57,657 bases of DNA from Seminavis robusta (lineage: Eukaryota; Bacillariophyta; Bacillariophyceae; Naviculales; Naviculaceae), in contig CAICTM010000592.1 in the NCBI GenBank assembly GCA_903772945.1, positions 1 to 57,657 on the forward strand, given 5' to 3'. Made by a program: the position numbers and the translations under genes. Each line of letters opens with the position of its first letter. Positions within the stretch are counted from its first letter, which is position 1. This document shows, in pieces, positions 10,902 to 21,660 of the stretch. The notes beneath the pieces were generated by a model. It was not told the DNA's origin, did not search any database, and saw only the letters and a program-made list of their open reading frames with translations.

Positions 10902-12832
10902 CTACGAGGACGCGGCTTCCCCCTCCAGCTGTTCCTCGTCTTCGGCCAAACTCACATTCATAAACCGAAACGTCTTGCCGCAAAAGAGTCCCTTATCACT
11001 GAGCTTGAGTTGTGGAATGACCAATAGAGCCATGAACGAGAGTGTCATGTAAGGTGCCCTCAGTTTGGAACCATTTTCCTTGACCAGTCGGTCTAGCAAA
11101 ATGTATTCATCGGCAACATCGGGTCCATTCCCAGTACTCATCAAACCCGCCACGGGCAGCGGCAGAACTTGGGCTTGCCCATCTTTCGAAAAGGACAATC
11201 CCCCCTTGACATTGATAATGGCATTGACGGCATCAACCAGATCCTGATCGGTGCATCCCACGGCGACAATATTGTGAGAATCATGAGCGACACTGCCCGC
11301 AAAGGCTCCCTGTTGCAAGCCAAACCCCTTAATGTATGCCGTGGCAATGGGAGCATTTCGATCGTATCGATTGACATTGACAATTTTGAGCACATCGGGA
11401 TCATCACCACCCGGCTGCAAATGCTGTTCCGATGTCACCAATTGTCCATCGTGAGCGACAATGACGCGGACTGGTCCGGGGTCATTCCGGGCAATATCGT
11501 CGATAGTAATTGGATCGGTACGATCAAAGAAATTGATGGGTTCTGATACAGGAACACTGTCAAAGAGCGGTTCCTTGTGACGTGCTACACATTGACCATT
11601 GATCCACGTTTCTTGCACATCAAAGTCTTGCAGATTGTTGACCACAATGAAATCGGCATTGTCTCCCTGTCGCAAGAGTCCCACTGGCAGCTTATAGTGT
11701 TCCACGACATTTTTGGATGCCGCTCTCAGTACATCAAATAGATTGTAGCCCAGCTTGACGGCTTCTCGGACATGCCAATCCAAATGCCGTTCCCGCAGCA
11801 GATCGGGATGCGTATCGTCGCAACAAAACATGGTCTGTTCGGGATACAACCCCAGAATGGGGTGCAACTCGTCAAAATTGCGAGCCCCGGATCCTTCTCG
11901 TATTTGGACCTTGAGTCCGGCGGCAATCTTCTCCTTGGCTTCTGGCAACGTGAAGGATTCATGATCGGTGGTCATTCCGTGTTTGGCGTATTGTTCAATG
12001 AGTGGACTCCGAACATTGGGGGCATGTCCATCGACGGGCAGTCCCCGGTCCAGGGCGATTTGAATCTTTTCCAAACAATCAGGATCTTCCGCAATGACGC
12101 CGGGCCACTGAGTGTTGTCGAATAAATAAATTATTGTGAGTTGATCTCATACTTATCAGATACAAACCATCTCTTTTGTACAATGCTTGATTTGACTGTA
12201 ATGAAAAGACTTACATTCATCATTTCTGCCAGGTACACTATTTTCCCCTTGTAATCTGGATGATCAAACAATTCTCTGATATCGTCTGCGGTAATCTCGG
12301 CACCGGCAGTTTCAAAGGCCGTTGCTGGAACACAGGAGGGCGCCCCAAAGAAGAAATGAAAGGGCACTTGTGCCGCATTGTCCAACATGAATCGAATGCC
12401 TGGCATGCCACAGACATTGGCAATCTCATGAGGATCCGTCACAATGGCGACCGTGCCATGGCTGACGGATAATCTGGCAAATTCGCTGGGTACCAGTAGT
12501 GAGGATTCGACGTGCACATGAGAATCACAAAAGCCGGGCAGAATGTATTGGTCCGTGGGAATAGTAGTGTCATCTTCGGATAGTTCCTGGATGGAAGCAA
12601 TGGTGGTTCCCTTGACATGGACTTGTCCCGGAAATATCCTACGATTGTGAATGTCGACGACCTGACCTTGAATAATGGCATCACTACTAGTACTTATTGG
12701 AGGTGTTCGTGATGATGATGTTGACAGTGAGCGAACACCCATTGACTGGACAACAAGCCTCGATTGCCTGCCACTGTTGCTGCTGAGCATTCCCAAGCAA
12801 CGCCTCAGCGAAGGAACGGTTTGTCGAAGCAT
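10902..12832 (-). CDS. ade: Adenine deaminase (bacterial AdeC type), one intron, mitochondrial-like presequence
   Basis: Proposed exons are 12832-12215 and 12107-10902 (607 residues). The 107-bp intron has a GTAAGTC donor and CACTCAG acceptor and joins EMMN to WPGV, the expected family junction. The enzyme converts adenine to hypoxanthine and ammonia in purine salvage. It is an amidohydrolase-fold metalloenzyme. Visible metal-site residues are H105 and H107 in GFCDSHVHVESS, E203 in AEMMN, H234 in VDGHAPN, and DDTHPD further on. The C-terminal AdeC domain is present (GAFAGSVAHDSHNIVAVG, PLPVAGLMST). The length fits bacterial AdeC of about 580-600 residues plus an N-terminal extension. That extension is rich in Arg/Ser and poor in acids (MLRQTVPSLRRCLG, RSLSTSS), like a mitochondrial presequence. 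Most eukaryotes use ADA-like enzymes, so a bacterial origin is likely; the intron shows it is well settled. Confidence 0.93.
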
Positions 12833-13848
12833 TGTCTCTGGCCTTGCTGTTGTTGCTGCTGTGTGAAGAAATTGTGAGCCTCTCTACATGTAAAAGCTCA
12901 GCTCTAACGAGGAAGGAAGATCCAGAGCAAGGCTACCATACGTGTCGGTACCGGTACAAGAAGGGAAGGGAAATGTTCTGCTTCAGTCTCATGCAGAGTC
13001 TCGGACCAAAGTGGAAGCAACGATGAAACATCGACGAAAGCACGTGCGCCGAAAACACAAAGATCCATCAGTCCCGATAGAACTGGGACCGAACGTCCTG
13101 AACGTTCCTATCCCCTTCCTGCCACTGAAAGGAGGCTTCTGGCCACCATAGCAAACTTGCTATCTAGCTAGCGGTAGGTCAACACCAGTAATGCTCATCA
13201 GCAACGCTCATTCAGAACTGGCCCGTAACCATGTCCGTTCATTTGGCAACTGCAAAGATTCGGACCTGATAGGTTGATCTGAGAGCCAGCTATCGGCACG
13301 GTACCAGAACAAGGTAAGGTGTGCCGCCTAAAATGCACGTGATTGCTATCTTGGCTGGATCAAACACACAAACATCCAACAAAATTCGCAATGGCCCTAC
13401 ATACATGTACCTCCGTTGAGGGCTATGAAACAAATCCCAGGGAGGTGCCCCACAGGGATGCAGTAGTAGGTACTGGTACCGTACCTGGTACACAGTGAAC
13501 CCAAAAAAGTACATGTACATAGTACAAGCGAAGCCAGCCGGGGCCAGGAACAGAGAAAGTGGGGTTTAGAGGGGTAGATTATCCAGGAAGCCGTAAAGGT
13601 AGCTTCTCCCGCCTCGGCCTTCAGCCCGCATTTTCCAGCCGCGGAGACACCCGTCTCTTCTCTTGCGTTGCACCTCTTTTTATCGCCCCCCTCGTGCCTT
13701 CGTCTGTTCGAGACCTCGGAGTCTATTGTTCCTGTCATTGCACCAGCTTCTACTGTCGCCTGTCCTCATCCTCATTGTACCAGACGAAGTGACAAAGTGA
13801 CCACCGCGGTTCACATTCCATTGTTGTCATTGTTGGAACTCATCAAAA
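12833..13848. other. Divergent intergenic region, 1.0 kb
   Basis: It lies between the starts of two divergent genes (adenine deaminase and the 13849 gene) and so should contain both promoters. Palindromic GGTACCGGTAC near 12946 and TAGCTAGC near 13159 are present, as elsewhere in the host intergenic DNA. Several GGTACC/GTACATG words lie in 13470-13520. No gene seen. Confidence 0.55.
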
Positions 13849-15369
13849 ATGCCAAAGCGCCGAGGCACCATTGGTGGCAACGGGGGTCCACCAAAGCGTC
13901 GACAAGGTCTTCGTGCGTCTTCTTTAAAAATCAGGCTTGAGTCCATCATCTTTCAAGGCTTCGACTACGAGCAGGACAAGACTAACAACGTTCCTAGTAT
14001 ACGCCTCAGCAATGACGAGGCAGAAGAAATTGTGACCATTTGTGAGCAGCATCCTTCACTGGCCACCAGCACATTCCACAAAGATATTACTCCTCTTGCA
14101 TTCTTGATCACATGCAGAGCAAGCTTGGCTGTGATCCAATCGTTCTGCCAGAAATTTCCTGACGCCTTGAAGGTGAAATGGACCATCGCTGCGGAGTGGG
14201 ACAAGTGTCTTAACGGTAACGCTCCCAGGAAGAGACTGCACGAGAAACGCTGGCGTTCCTCCCCTGAAGGGCTCCCGCTAAAAACGGCATGTTACGTAGC
14301 AGGCAACCTTGCTCGTGGAACCATCTCATTTCTTGTTGAATCGTATCCTGAGGCAGCCAACAGCAACTCAATTGTTGATCTTCTTCAAAACCATCGCACA
14401 GCCACGCTTCGGGATGTCAAGCCACTGGTGGATGCTGTTGTCCGATGTGGAGGCTTTCAGCAACAAGAAGGGGACCAAGCAACAGTGCTTGAATGTGCCT
14501 TCCTCTATTGCCGCTACAAAAGTGTGATAGAGTACATCATTCCACACTGCCCACATGTTTCACATTTTAAACATCGATCTTACGAGTCTGAAGTGCGGGT
14601 CGATCACTCTAGGAATATGGCGAAACTGTTGCCTCAGCTCGTCAAATTGGACATTGATATCAACTGGAAACTTCTCGGCCCAGCCTCCTGGCAGACTTTC
14701 ACAAGAGTGCTGCAGGGCTCCCATCGCTTACAAGAGCTCACTCTGCGGCTTTGGAACCAGGGCCAGAGCTGGTATTGCCCAGGGAGTGGTCGCCTGGTTC
14801 CTCACTGGGTTTGGGCTCCTTTGAATTCTGCAATTGGCTCCATTCCCACGCTCAAGACGTTGTTCCTGACCAAAGACCTCGACATGCCCAATGGGGATGA
14901 GGGTGTCACAGACGCAGTTGTGAGCATCTTGGGGCACAACACGTTGGAAAATTTGACTTTGAAGGGCTTCCGGGCAGACCTTCATGCCATCATCCAAGCA
15001 TTGAAACAGTCTGGCACTCTGCGAGAGTTTCAAGTCCAGGATTGTGTCGAATGTTGTCACCGCGAAGAGCTTCTGGAATATTTGAAAGCTGAGAATACAA
15101 CCTTGACTCGCCTGGGAAGCCACTTTCTGGGTGCAACAATGCCTCCTCGCTGGCGAAGCAACTCGGTGGGCTGGTACGATGAGCTTGGTATCCAGCTCAA
15201 CTACTATTGTGAGCTAAACAAACTAGGCCGTGGCTTGGCTCGGGATGCCTCAACATCGGCGGATGTTCTTGCTGGTCTCCTGACAAAGGCGATGCTCACT
15301 CGGGACAACACTCTGGGCAAGCTGTTTGGTCTCTTGCGTGAGTGCCCAAGCATCTGGTGCCCAAACTAG
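13849..15369 (+). CDS. Diatom-type ankyrin/LRR-like protein, unknown function
   Basis: Single-exon frame of 506 residues from ATG 13849. The N-terminus is strongly basic (MPKRRG, PPKRRQGLR) and could be a nuclear signal. Residues about 50-200 read like worn ankyrin-type helical pairs (CEQHPSLATSTFHKDITPLAFLI, LKTACYVAGN, ISFLVESYPEA). Residues about 275-430 read like LRRs of the ribonuclease-inhibitor kind (LQELTLRLWNQ, LKTLFLTKDL, LENLTLKGFRA, LREFQVQDC). A C-terminal ELNKLGRGLAR motif resembles the end of large diatom families with the same layout. No catalytic motif, signal peptide or membrane helix is seen. I know of no assigned function; a protein-interaction role is inferred only from the repeats. 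Confidence 0.75.
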   Translation: MPKRRGTIGGNGGPPKRRQGLRASSLKIRLESIIFQGFDYEQDKTNNVPSIRLSNDEAEEIVTICEQHPSLATSTFHKDITPLAFLITCRASLAVIQSFCQKFPDALKVKWTIAAEWDKCLNGNAPRKRLHEKRWRSSPEGLPLKTACYVAGNLARGTISFLVESYPEAANSNSIVDLLQNHRTATLRDVKPLVDAVVRCGGFQQQEGDQATVLECAFLYCRYKSVIEYIIPHCPHVSHFKHRSYESEVRVDHSRNMAKLLPQLVKLDIDINWKLLGPASWQTFTRVLQGSHRLQELTLRLWNQGQSWYCPGSGRLVPHWVWAPLNSAIGSIPTLKTLFLTKDLDMPNGDEGVTDAVVSILGHNTLENLTLKGFRADLHAIIQALKQSGTLREFQVQDCVECCHREELLEYLKAENTTLTRLGSHFLGATMPPRWRSNSVGWYDELGIQLNYYCELNKLGRGLARDASTSADVLAGLLTKAMLTRDNTLGKLFGLLRECPSIWCPN

Positions 15370-15915
15370 ACTGCTGTCATGATTTTCTATCAAATATTTG
15401 GTTTCACAGAGCATTTCACGTTCTATGGGAAGAAAGCATGGAGTCAACCAGCCACACGAGAGGCTTGGTTTGTATTGGCAGCCAATGCGACGAACATTTG
15501 CGATATTGTTTATTTAGGAACAAACATGCATCCAACTCTTTGGGACTAGCGAATAATCCACTACTCTAGCTAGCTAGTAGGTAACACTTGGGCTTGTGGG
15601 GTTTCTTCAGCATGTTTGCCCCGCTTGGACTTTCCCGGCAACCGGTAGAGAGCTAGGAGATCACTATGAAGGAAAAGCATCAGGTCATCACGTTCTTGGA
15701 CGAGGTCTGTGGCCGCGGTGAGGAGTTCCCCAGCACATTGAAGTCAGCAAGCAAAGCTGGGCTTTTCAGTGGTCTCATTTGTGGCTTGCACTAGCTCGTT
15801 GCTGCTACTGTACAAGCCAGACGCGCGCGATGGAGGAATAGATACAGGTAGAGTATGTCTAACCAGTCCTCTTATGTTTCTCATTTTCTTGGTTGGTTTG
15901 CTTTGTTCTGTTTTA
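15370..15915. other. Intergenic, convergent 3' ends
   Basis: About 550 bp between two convergent genes. It contains CTAGCTAGCTAGTAGG near 15567. No gene, RNA or clear repeat seen. Confidence 0.55.
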
Positions 15916-18732
15916 CTATGCTGCCTCGGTCCATACAAAGGCTTGAAAGACTCGGGGGTCAAAATCTGTGCTCTGGTCATCCCAGGGGTACGCATCAATA
16001 TAATTCAAGTTCTCCGAATTGAACTTGGCGCACGCATACCATCGAAGCGCAACCGACAATGCTTCTTCGTCCAGACATCGTATCCTTGCAGTATTCATTG
16101 GCGCTTCATACTCACTCAAGCTGATGCCATATGCGTCCACCGCGCCGCCTTCTGCGGGTCTGTTCTCAATGGACTCTGCTCCAACTTCCCGCGATAACAT
16201 TTGTTTCGACGGCAGGCTGTCAATAATATCAAACCAAGCTTTGTCATTGTGCGCTCTTCGAAGTTTCAAAATAGACACGACGTGTTCATGAAAGAAAAGC
16301 GTGCAGGCAATCTTGGCTTTCTTGAGGTCGCGCGTCGTGGTTGTCGTTGTAGTTGTTGCTGTTGTTGTTGTCGTCGTCGTCGTCGTCGCAGGGGCTGTTC
16401 CCGAATTGTTGTTGGTCTCACTGCTGCTTTGCACGGACGGTGTCTCCCCGTTAGTGGATTCCTTATCCGCGGCGGCGGCGCCGCCACCATCGCTTGAGGC
16501 GGCCCCTCCCGACTCGCTACCATCCGCCGCTGCATCACCGCCCTCCTCGCCTTCGGCATTTGAAGAGTCTTCGGTCGCAACGATCGGCACAGTACCTTCC
16601 ACCAACACCCGAATCAGTTCATTCAGATGTCGCTCATCCAAAATGTTGCCTCCAATCACTGTCACGAACTGATCTTGCGACAGCAATTGGTTCTTCAACA
16701 AGTAGTCGTGTGAATCCGACGGAATCAAAAAGGCATCCGCCATGACGCCCAATTCTTCTCGCACTTTCGGTAAAATGGAGGGAACTTCTTCGTCGATCAC
16801 AGACTTGATGGTTTCGTCAGGCAACCCCGGATCATCTCGCGGCTGCCCATTAAAGTCGGGTTCGGTAAAGTTGATAAAATGATGAATGCAAAGCAATGGC
16901 GCAATCACTGTACATCCATTGGTGCTGCCAGGATTTTTCCCTTGATAGGTATCGACCTGAGTCACTCGCAACCTACCGCTGTTCCACAGATGAACAAAAT
17001 CTTCATGATATAGCATGTGCAACGTTTCAATTTGTAGACGACTCTTGGTCAAACGTCTCTGCAGTTGCGGTGCGGGCGGTGCGGCAGCACCGGCATGTTC
17101 CGGCATGACGACAGTCGTTGGCTGTAATAAGTGTTGCGGGAGTTCATACTGTTGTACTTCGCTTTGTTGGCAAGCCTCTAATATCTGCAATTCCTCTTGT
17201 TCCCGTAATGCTTCCATTTCCCGTTCACTTTCCTTGAGGGCGTGTTCGAGCATCCATTGATCATCATCGTCGGGTGGGACAGCAATCATGGGCGGTTCAT
17301 CAATGAGGCCCACCAACTCGGGTTGTACTTCGAGTCCGGACAGGTAGAGGGCTCGTTCGAGAGCGACATGATCGGCATACGTGCGTCCACTCATTTGGCG
17401 TCCAAACTCGGGTCTGTCGGGCATGAGATCGGGCATGATCATCCAACCTCCGTCGAGTGATGGCGGTGGTGGCACATTGGCCCCCCCTCCTGTCAGCATA
17501 GGATGTGTAATGCTGGCGCGAGAGACCTGTGATAACGATGGATGGAGTGCCGGCGGATCCGTCCTGACGACCGTGGCGGTGATGGGTTGGGCAATTTGCA
17601 CTCCAGGTGGTGGAGGGGGCGGGGGAGGTATTTCGCTGGGTTTGGGTTGATGCATCATTTCCCTCATCATGGAACTCATGGTTCGTTCCGAAGGTGGCGG
17701 TGGTGGTATGCCCTTGGGTGATTGTTCCTTGGATTGGTCGTGATTATTGGTAACAACGGCCGTGGCAGTACCGGGAACAGCGTGACCGACCACCGTTTCA
17801 TACTTTTGTTGGCCGTCGCCCACGACGGAGGACAGCCCCCCGGGTGGACACATGGCTTCGGTAAAACTATCGAGAAGTGGTCCACACGTTTCTCCCAACA
17901 GCGTTGTCGGCGCTTCCTGTCGTTTCATTTCATTGAGCTGCGTTTCTACTGCCGCGCGATTTGCTTCGTATTGGTCTTTGCTGGATTCTTCGGCTTGCTC
18001 TAATGCGAGACTGGCCAGTGTTTGTACCTTTCTAAACTCGAGCTTTAGATCCATCCCAAAATCGTCTGATGGGAATTGTTGTTGCTGTTCGAGAATGGTT
18101 TGTAGCATATTGGAGACTCGGATCGCATTGAGACTATTGGCCGTTCGTTCCTGTGTATGTCTCGTGGAATAATAGTACCCGTGCTTGGGAATCTCCAATA
18201 GAGCCGTCTCTACAAACTGCAGACCAATGGCGTAGGCGATTGTGAAGAGCTTGTTCTCGTAGTGACTTTCAAACGCCGTCAGGATTTGATTGTTGAGAGA
18301 ATAGTGTTTGGTAATGGGAGTGGCTCTGTAGGCAGATAGCGAAGCAGTGGTTCTGTGAATTGTAGATCGTCGTGCCACCAATGGAGGTGGTTGCACTATA
18401 GTGGGCCTGTGATTGGTGGTTGCCGGGGCAACGACAGCTGTCGTAACGCTGGCTTCAGTACCTGGCGCTGGCACTGGCACTGCTACAGCTGGGGCTGGTA
18501 CTGGAGCTGGCGCAGAGTTGCTGTTGCTAGTAGCGTTGGTGGCACTGGGAGCAATGGGTATTGGGGGTACAGGCTGCTCCGCTCCTGCATTCTCCGCACT
18601 CCGTTGGCGCATCAGCTTTCTTCGGTCTTTCGAGCGAAACATCTTCATCTTCAAATCTAAAGACGGCTCGAAGCTCCAGGTGATTGTTGTTCTTACTGAC
18701 TGAGCAGAGCTGATGCTGAGCAGCAATACCAA
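15916..18732 (-). CDS. Large protein with three UIM-like motifs and a possible papain-like C-terminal domain
   Basis: Frame of 938 residues from 18732. The ATG at 18642 (MFRSKDRRKL, residue 31) is an equally good start, since the first 30 residues look like 5' UTR. Regions in order: a Pro/Ala/Ser-rich linker; a helical conserved block at about 140-300; PPPPPP runs (341-377); three motifs matching the ubiquitin-interacting consensus (phi-x-x-A-x-x-x-S-x-x-E): LERALYLSGLE (458-468), LEHALKESERE (495-505), ILEACQQSEVQ (517-527). A C-terminal half follows with YQGKNPGSTNGCTVIAPLLC (C607), a low-complexity insert including poly-Thr (about 784-800), then FFHEHVV (H815, H817) and WFDIIDSLPS. A Q...C...H...D order fits a papain-like fold, so a deubiquitinase is possible but not shown. 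The poly-Thr is encoded by a GTT/GTC trinucleotide run at about 16336-16392. Confidence 0.8.
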   Translation of the reverse strand: MVLLLSISSAQSVRTTITWSFEPSLDLKMKMFRSKDRRKLMRQRSAENAGAEQPVPPIPIAPSATNATSNSNSAPAPVPAPAVAVPVPAPGTEASVTTAVVAPATTNHRPTIVQPPPLVARRSTIHRTTASLSAYRATPITKHYSLNNQILTAFESHYENKLFTIAYAIGLQFVETALLEIPKHGYYYSTRHTQERTANSLNAIRVSNMLQTILEQQQQFPSDDFGMDLKLEFRKVQTLASLALEQAEESSKDQYEANRAAVETQLNEMKRQEAPTTLLGETCGPLLDSFTEAMCPPGGLSSVVGDGQQKYETVVGHAVPGTATAVVTNNHDQSKEQSPKGIPPPPPSERTMSSMMREMMHQPKPSEIPPPPPPPPGVQIAQPITATVVRTDPPALHPSLSQVSRASITHPMLTGGGANVPPPPSLDGGWMIMPDLMPDRPEFGRQMSGRTYADHVALERALYLSGLEVQPELVGLIDEPPMIAVPPDDDDQWMLEHALKESEREMEALREQEELQILEACQQSEVQQYELPQHLLQPTTVVMPEHAGAAAPPAPQLQRRLTKSRLQIETLHMLYHEDFVHLWNSGRLRVTQVDTYQGKNPGSTNGCTVIAPLLCIHHFINFTEPDFNGQPRDDPGLPDETIKSVIDEEVPSILPKVREELGVMADAFLIPSDSHDYLLKNQLLSQDQFVTVIGGNILDERHLNELIRVLVEGTVPIVATEDSSNAEGEEGGDAAADGSESGGAASSDGGGAAAADKESTNGETPSVQSSSETNNNSGTAPATTTTTTTTTATTTTTTTTRDLKKAKIACTLFFHEHVVSILKLRRAHNDKAWFDIIDSLPSKQMLSREVGAESIENRPAEGGAVDAYGISLSEYEAPMNTARIRCLDEEALSVALRWYACAKFNSENLNYIDAYPWDDQSTDFDPRVFQAFVWTEAA

Positions 18733-20005
18733 CTGATCAGGATGATACCACTATCTTCTATCTCTGATCGAAGATAAGGTCCAAAGAGATTGTTGCCTTT
18801 CTAGGATAACTCTGAAAGGCGTCAATCTCCACACTTATGAGCGTTCCTTCTGGACAAGATGCTTCCAGATCGGATATCTTGAGCTCTGGGTGGGTGGTCT
18901 TCTAAAGCCAGGTGGTGGTATAAAGACCCCAGCAGAGAGCCAAAAGGTATCTGAAGATGACCTGATGCCAATGCTACCCGTCACTCTGATCTTGCCTTAT
19001 CGTGAAGTTACGGTTGTAGGCAGGTTCAGAGATCGTTGGCTGCTATCTTCTTGGCCGTTTCACACCTCTTAACCCTGATATTCTACCTCAGGTTACGATC
19101 TTGTTCAGCCGTGCAAGACTCGCTACCCCTTGTGCACTGTCGGAGTTGTTCAGGCCGCTGTTAAGAAACACTGCCACCAATATATGTATAGAACAATGGC
19201 TAATCGCACAAGGTAACGAGACACTTGTGGTGGCAACTCAGCTTACGATACAAGAGGCTCGAGCCTCGGCTGCACCGTTGATCGATGACGGGTGTGTAAC
19301 GTAACGTTGCCTTGCCTGGTTGTTGGATGCATGCAGGAAGGAAGGTCGCAGCGTGCATGCTGTTAGTGCTCGTTGTCTGTCCGTCTACCGATGATACCAA
19401 AAGGTGTGGAGCGCCTCAATGCGCGGCGGCACTAACGTAACCTGGCACGCCTTTTGGACATCCGTTGAGGCACACTCCTTAATTCCATTTTTGGATGCTG
19501 CGGGAGGACATCCAGGGTCCCACAAATTTCAACCATACATCTCCGCGGCGCCGCACTTCGATGCCTCCGTGCTCGTGCCATCTCTCCACCCTCCCATTAG
19601 ATCTATTTGCATGAATCATTCTACTGTACTCTAGCTAGTACTTCCACTTCATCAAGCCCCAAATTATGGCATTACTTCGTTCTTCCTGACTGAACACTTT
19701 CTTTGTGTCTGCCAGCTAGCTTGATACTTGGTTAGTTTATTCCCAACCTCTAGCCAGGTAGTAGCGAAGTCAAAGAATGCGTACGGATTGTAATGCAACC
19801 TCTATTGGAACACTGCGAGAACGAACTCCAACCAGCCCCGGGCTGGCTGCCTTCTTGCTACAAGATATTGGAGGATATACTGGTTAGGAAAAACTCATGT
19901 ACATGGTACCTGGTGTCAGTGCCACTACGGTACGTACACACCTGGGTCACGCTCCAGAGAGGTGCAGCATGGCCACGTCGTATCTAGTTCCATCAAGCAA
20001 GAGGA
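18733..20005. other. Intergenic, 1.27 kb
   Basis: Several short open frames, none with protein-like composition or family resemblance. A CTAGCTAG word lies near 19633, and GTACATGGTACC/CGGTACGTAC words at 19897-19935. Nothing else seen. Confidence 0.5.
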
Positions 20006-21097
20006 TTACACAAACTGATTGCTGTCAGTCAAAAACACCTCCAAGCTGTGTTTTGATTGCAGGGTACTAATCTCGGTAGGAATCTGGCCTGTCAGCAAAT
20101 TGGATGATATGTCGAGGGTTTCCAGGGCTGTGAGAAGCCCCAGCTCTGTGGGGAGCTGTCCAACAAAGCTGTTGTTCCCTAGTTTCAGGTGCTTGAGGTT
20201 TGTCAGGAGACCAATTTCCGATCGTATAGCTTGCCCAAGTTTGTTGTGACTCAAATCCAGCACTCTTAGCATGGTCAGTCTTCCAATCAAAGAGGGGATA
20301 TACCCGTGCACCATGCTATTTTTTAGACTCATAGCCTCTAGAGAGCCTGCAAGGTGCAGGAGGGGTGTAATAAACATGAACTGGAAGGGTTCCGTGAACC
20401 CCCCGGCCCCTTCCAAAAAGATGGACTTTAGGGATGTGAGCAGAGCAGTTTCGTTTGGAAGGCCATCAAGAGGACTACTGGTATCAAAGATATCTCGCAG
20501 ATCAAGGGTTTGATATTTGCCTTCGTCATTACAAACACTGCCCACGTCATCAAAACGCTCAATGTAGGAGCCGTCTTCTTTGAAATCACCATGCAAGCTC
20601 GAGAACCATTCACATTCTGATTTCGACTCGTCCAGCCAACTTTCTCCAACGCCATGCAACCAATTGGGTCCACCAAGGGCATAATAGATTGTTACCAGTG
20701 CGAAAAGTTGGTGTTGCCTCCAGGATGTCGGACCACGAGTGAAAAGAGGGGAAGCAGTGGGCACAAAGGAAGGCACAGCAGAATGCCGAGGCAAGTAAAT
20801 GATTGTGTCTTCTCCTGTTTGCAGACCAAAGACCAATGCCAGGGTCACTGAGATTGTCACCACCGCGAGAACCATGATGGCAATGTACATGTATTCCATC
20901 TTCTGTAACCCCCCATCTTCAAACATGTAATTGCGCTGTGGCAGGTCCTCAGGAATCGGCACACTGGTTGGGGAGTGTTCCACATCGCCCGCATACAAAG
21001 GATCATTGCCACTATTCCGATTCTCCCTAGCTTTTGTGGTTGCTTCCACTGAATCCATGCCACGGCGAACAGTGTCTTCTGTTGTCGCTCGTCCCAT
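20006..21097 (-). CDS. Short LRR type II membrane protein
   Basis: The start at 21097 (MGRATTEDTVRRG) is preferred. The frame stays open to 21280, but that extension is translated from the MITE at 21141-21474. From the chosen start the protein has 363 residues: an acidic/polar cytosolic tail, one membrane helix (YIAIMVLAVVTISVTLALVF, about 70-90), the family's ectodomain head (WRQHQLFALVTIYYALGGPNW, ECEWFSS, C...G.YQTLDL), and four or five LRRs (LRVLDLSHNKL, LKHLKLGNNSFVGQLPTELG, LETLDISSNLLTGQIPTEIS). It stops soon after (NQFV) and lacks the long LRR run and the C-terminal DxYPxETSW domain of the paralogues at 2980 and 36312. It may be a short isoform-like family member or a truncated copy. 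Its promoter abuts the MITE. Confidence 0.75.
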   Translation of the reverse strand: MGRATTEDTVRRGMDSVEATTKARENRNSGNDPLYAGDVEHSPTSVPIPEDLPQRNYMFEDGGLQKMEYMYIAIMVLAVVTISVTLALVFGLQTGEDTIIYLPRHSAVPSFVPTASPLFTRGPTSWRQHQLFALVTIYYALGGPNWLHGVGESWLDESKSECEWFSSLHGDFKEDGSYIERFDDVGSVCNDEGKYQTLDLRDIFDTSSPLDGLPNETALLTSLKSIFLEGAGGFTEPFQFMFITPLLHLAGSLEAMSLKNSMVHGYIPSLIGRLTMLRVLDLSHNKLGQAIRSEIGLLTNLKHLKLGNNSFVGQLPTELGLLTALETLDISSNLLTGQIPTEISTLQSKHSLEVFLTDSNQFV

Positions 21098-21140
21098 TTT
21101 GTTGTCTTTACATAATAATGAAAGCTTGGATTGTCTCCAG

Positions 21141-21474
21141 GAAGGCCCCGTCATGCGACTAGCAGTCGCCAAAAATCGGCCTAAAGTCGCACACGGCATC
21201 AAAGTCGCATCAAAAGTCGTATGTAAAGTCGCATGAGAGTCGCATGAAAGTCGTATGCGACTTTCTCGCACGACTTTCAAAGTCGCGCAATATTACTATA
21301 AGCAAGGCGACAGAATCGCGTAGAATCGCGGAAAGTCGTTTGAAAAGTCGTATGAAAGTCGCGTGCGACTCGCGCACGACTCGCACGCGACTTTATGAAC
21401 GACTTTCAGCGATCCCACGCGACTTTGACCGATCCGGGACTATCAGTCGCATGACCGGGCCTTCCAGGTCACCA
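21141..21474. mobile_element. 334-bp MITE with inverted termini and AAGTCG-rich interior
   Basis: The ends are inverted: the left reads GAAGGCCCCGTCATGCGACT, the reverse complement of the right reads GAAGGCCCGGTCATGCGACT, with weaker similarity for about 30 bp more. Both ends are flanked by CAG, a possible 3-bp target duplication. The interior is made of many AAGTCG(C/T)A words in both orientations (for example GAAAGTCGTATGCGACTTTC), giving strong self-complementarity. No coding capacity. The 3-bp duplication points to a CACTA- or Harbinger-like mover, but the termini do not settle the family. It sits 44 bp upstream of the LRR start at 21097, in its promoter or 5' UTR. Confidence 0.75.
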
Positions 21475-21660
21475 ACTTCCTTTCCAGACGTGAATTTGGA
21501 AATGGCAAGAAGACGGGAACTCTGAACCTTGGTACTCGTGATTCGCAGTAACGAATCCCAATATCTTGGATCCTTTCTCGTTAACAATTGAGAAAAGATA
21601 CGGCCGGCCCCACAAACTCACACCACAGCAACTAACAGTACGATAGCTCGAGTAATAGTC

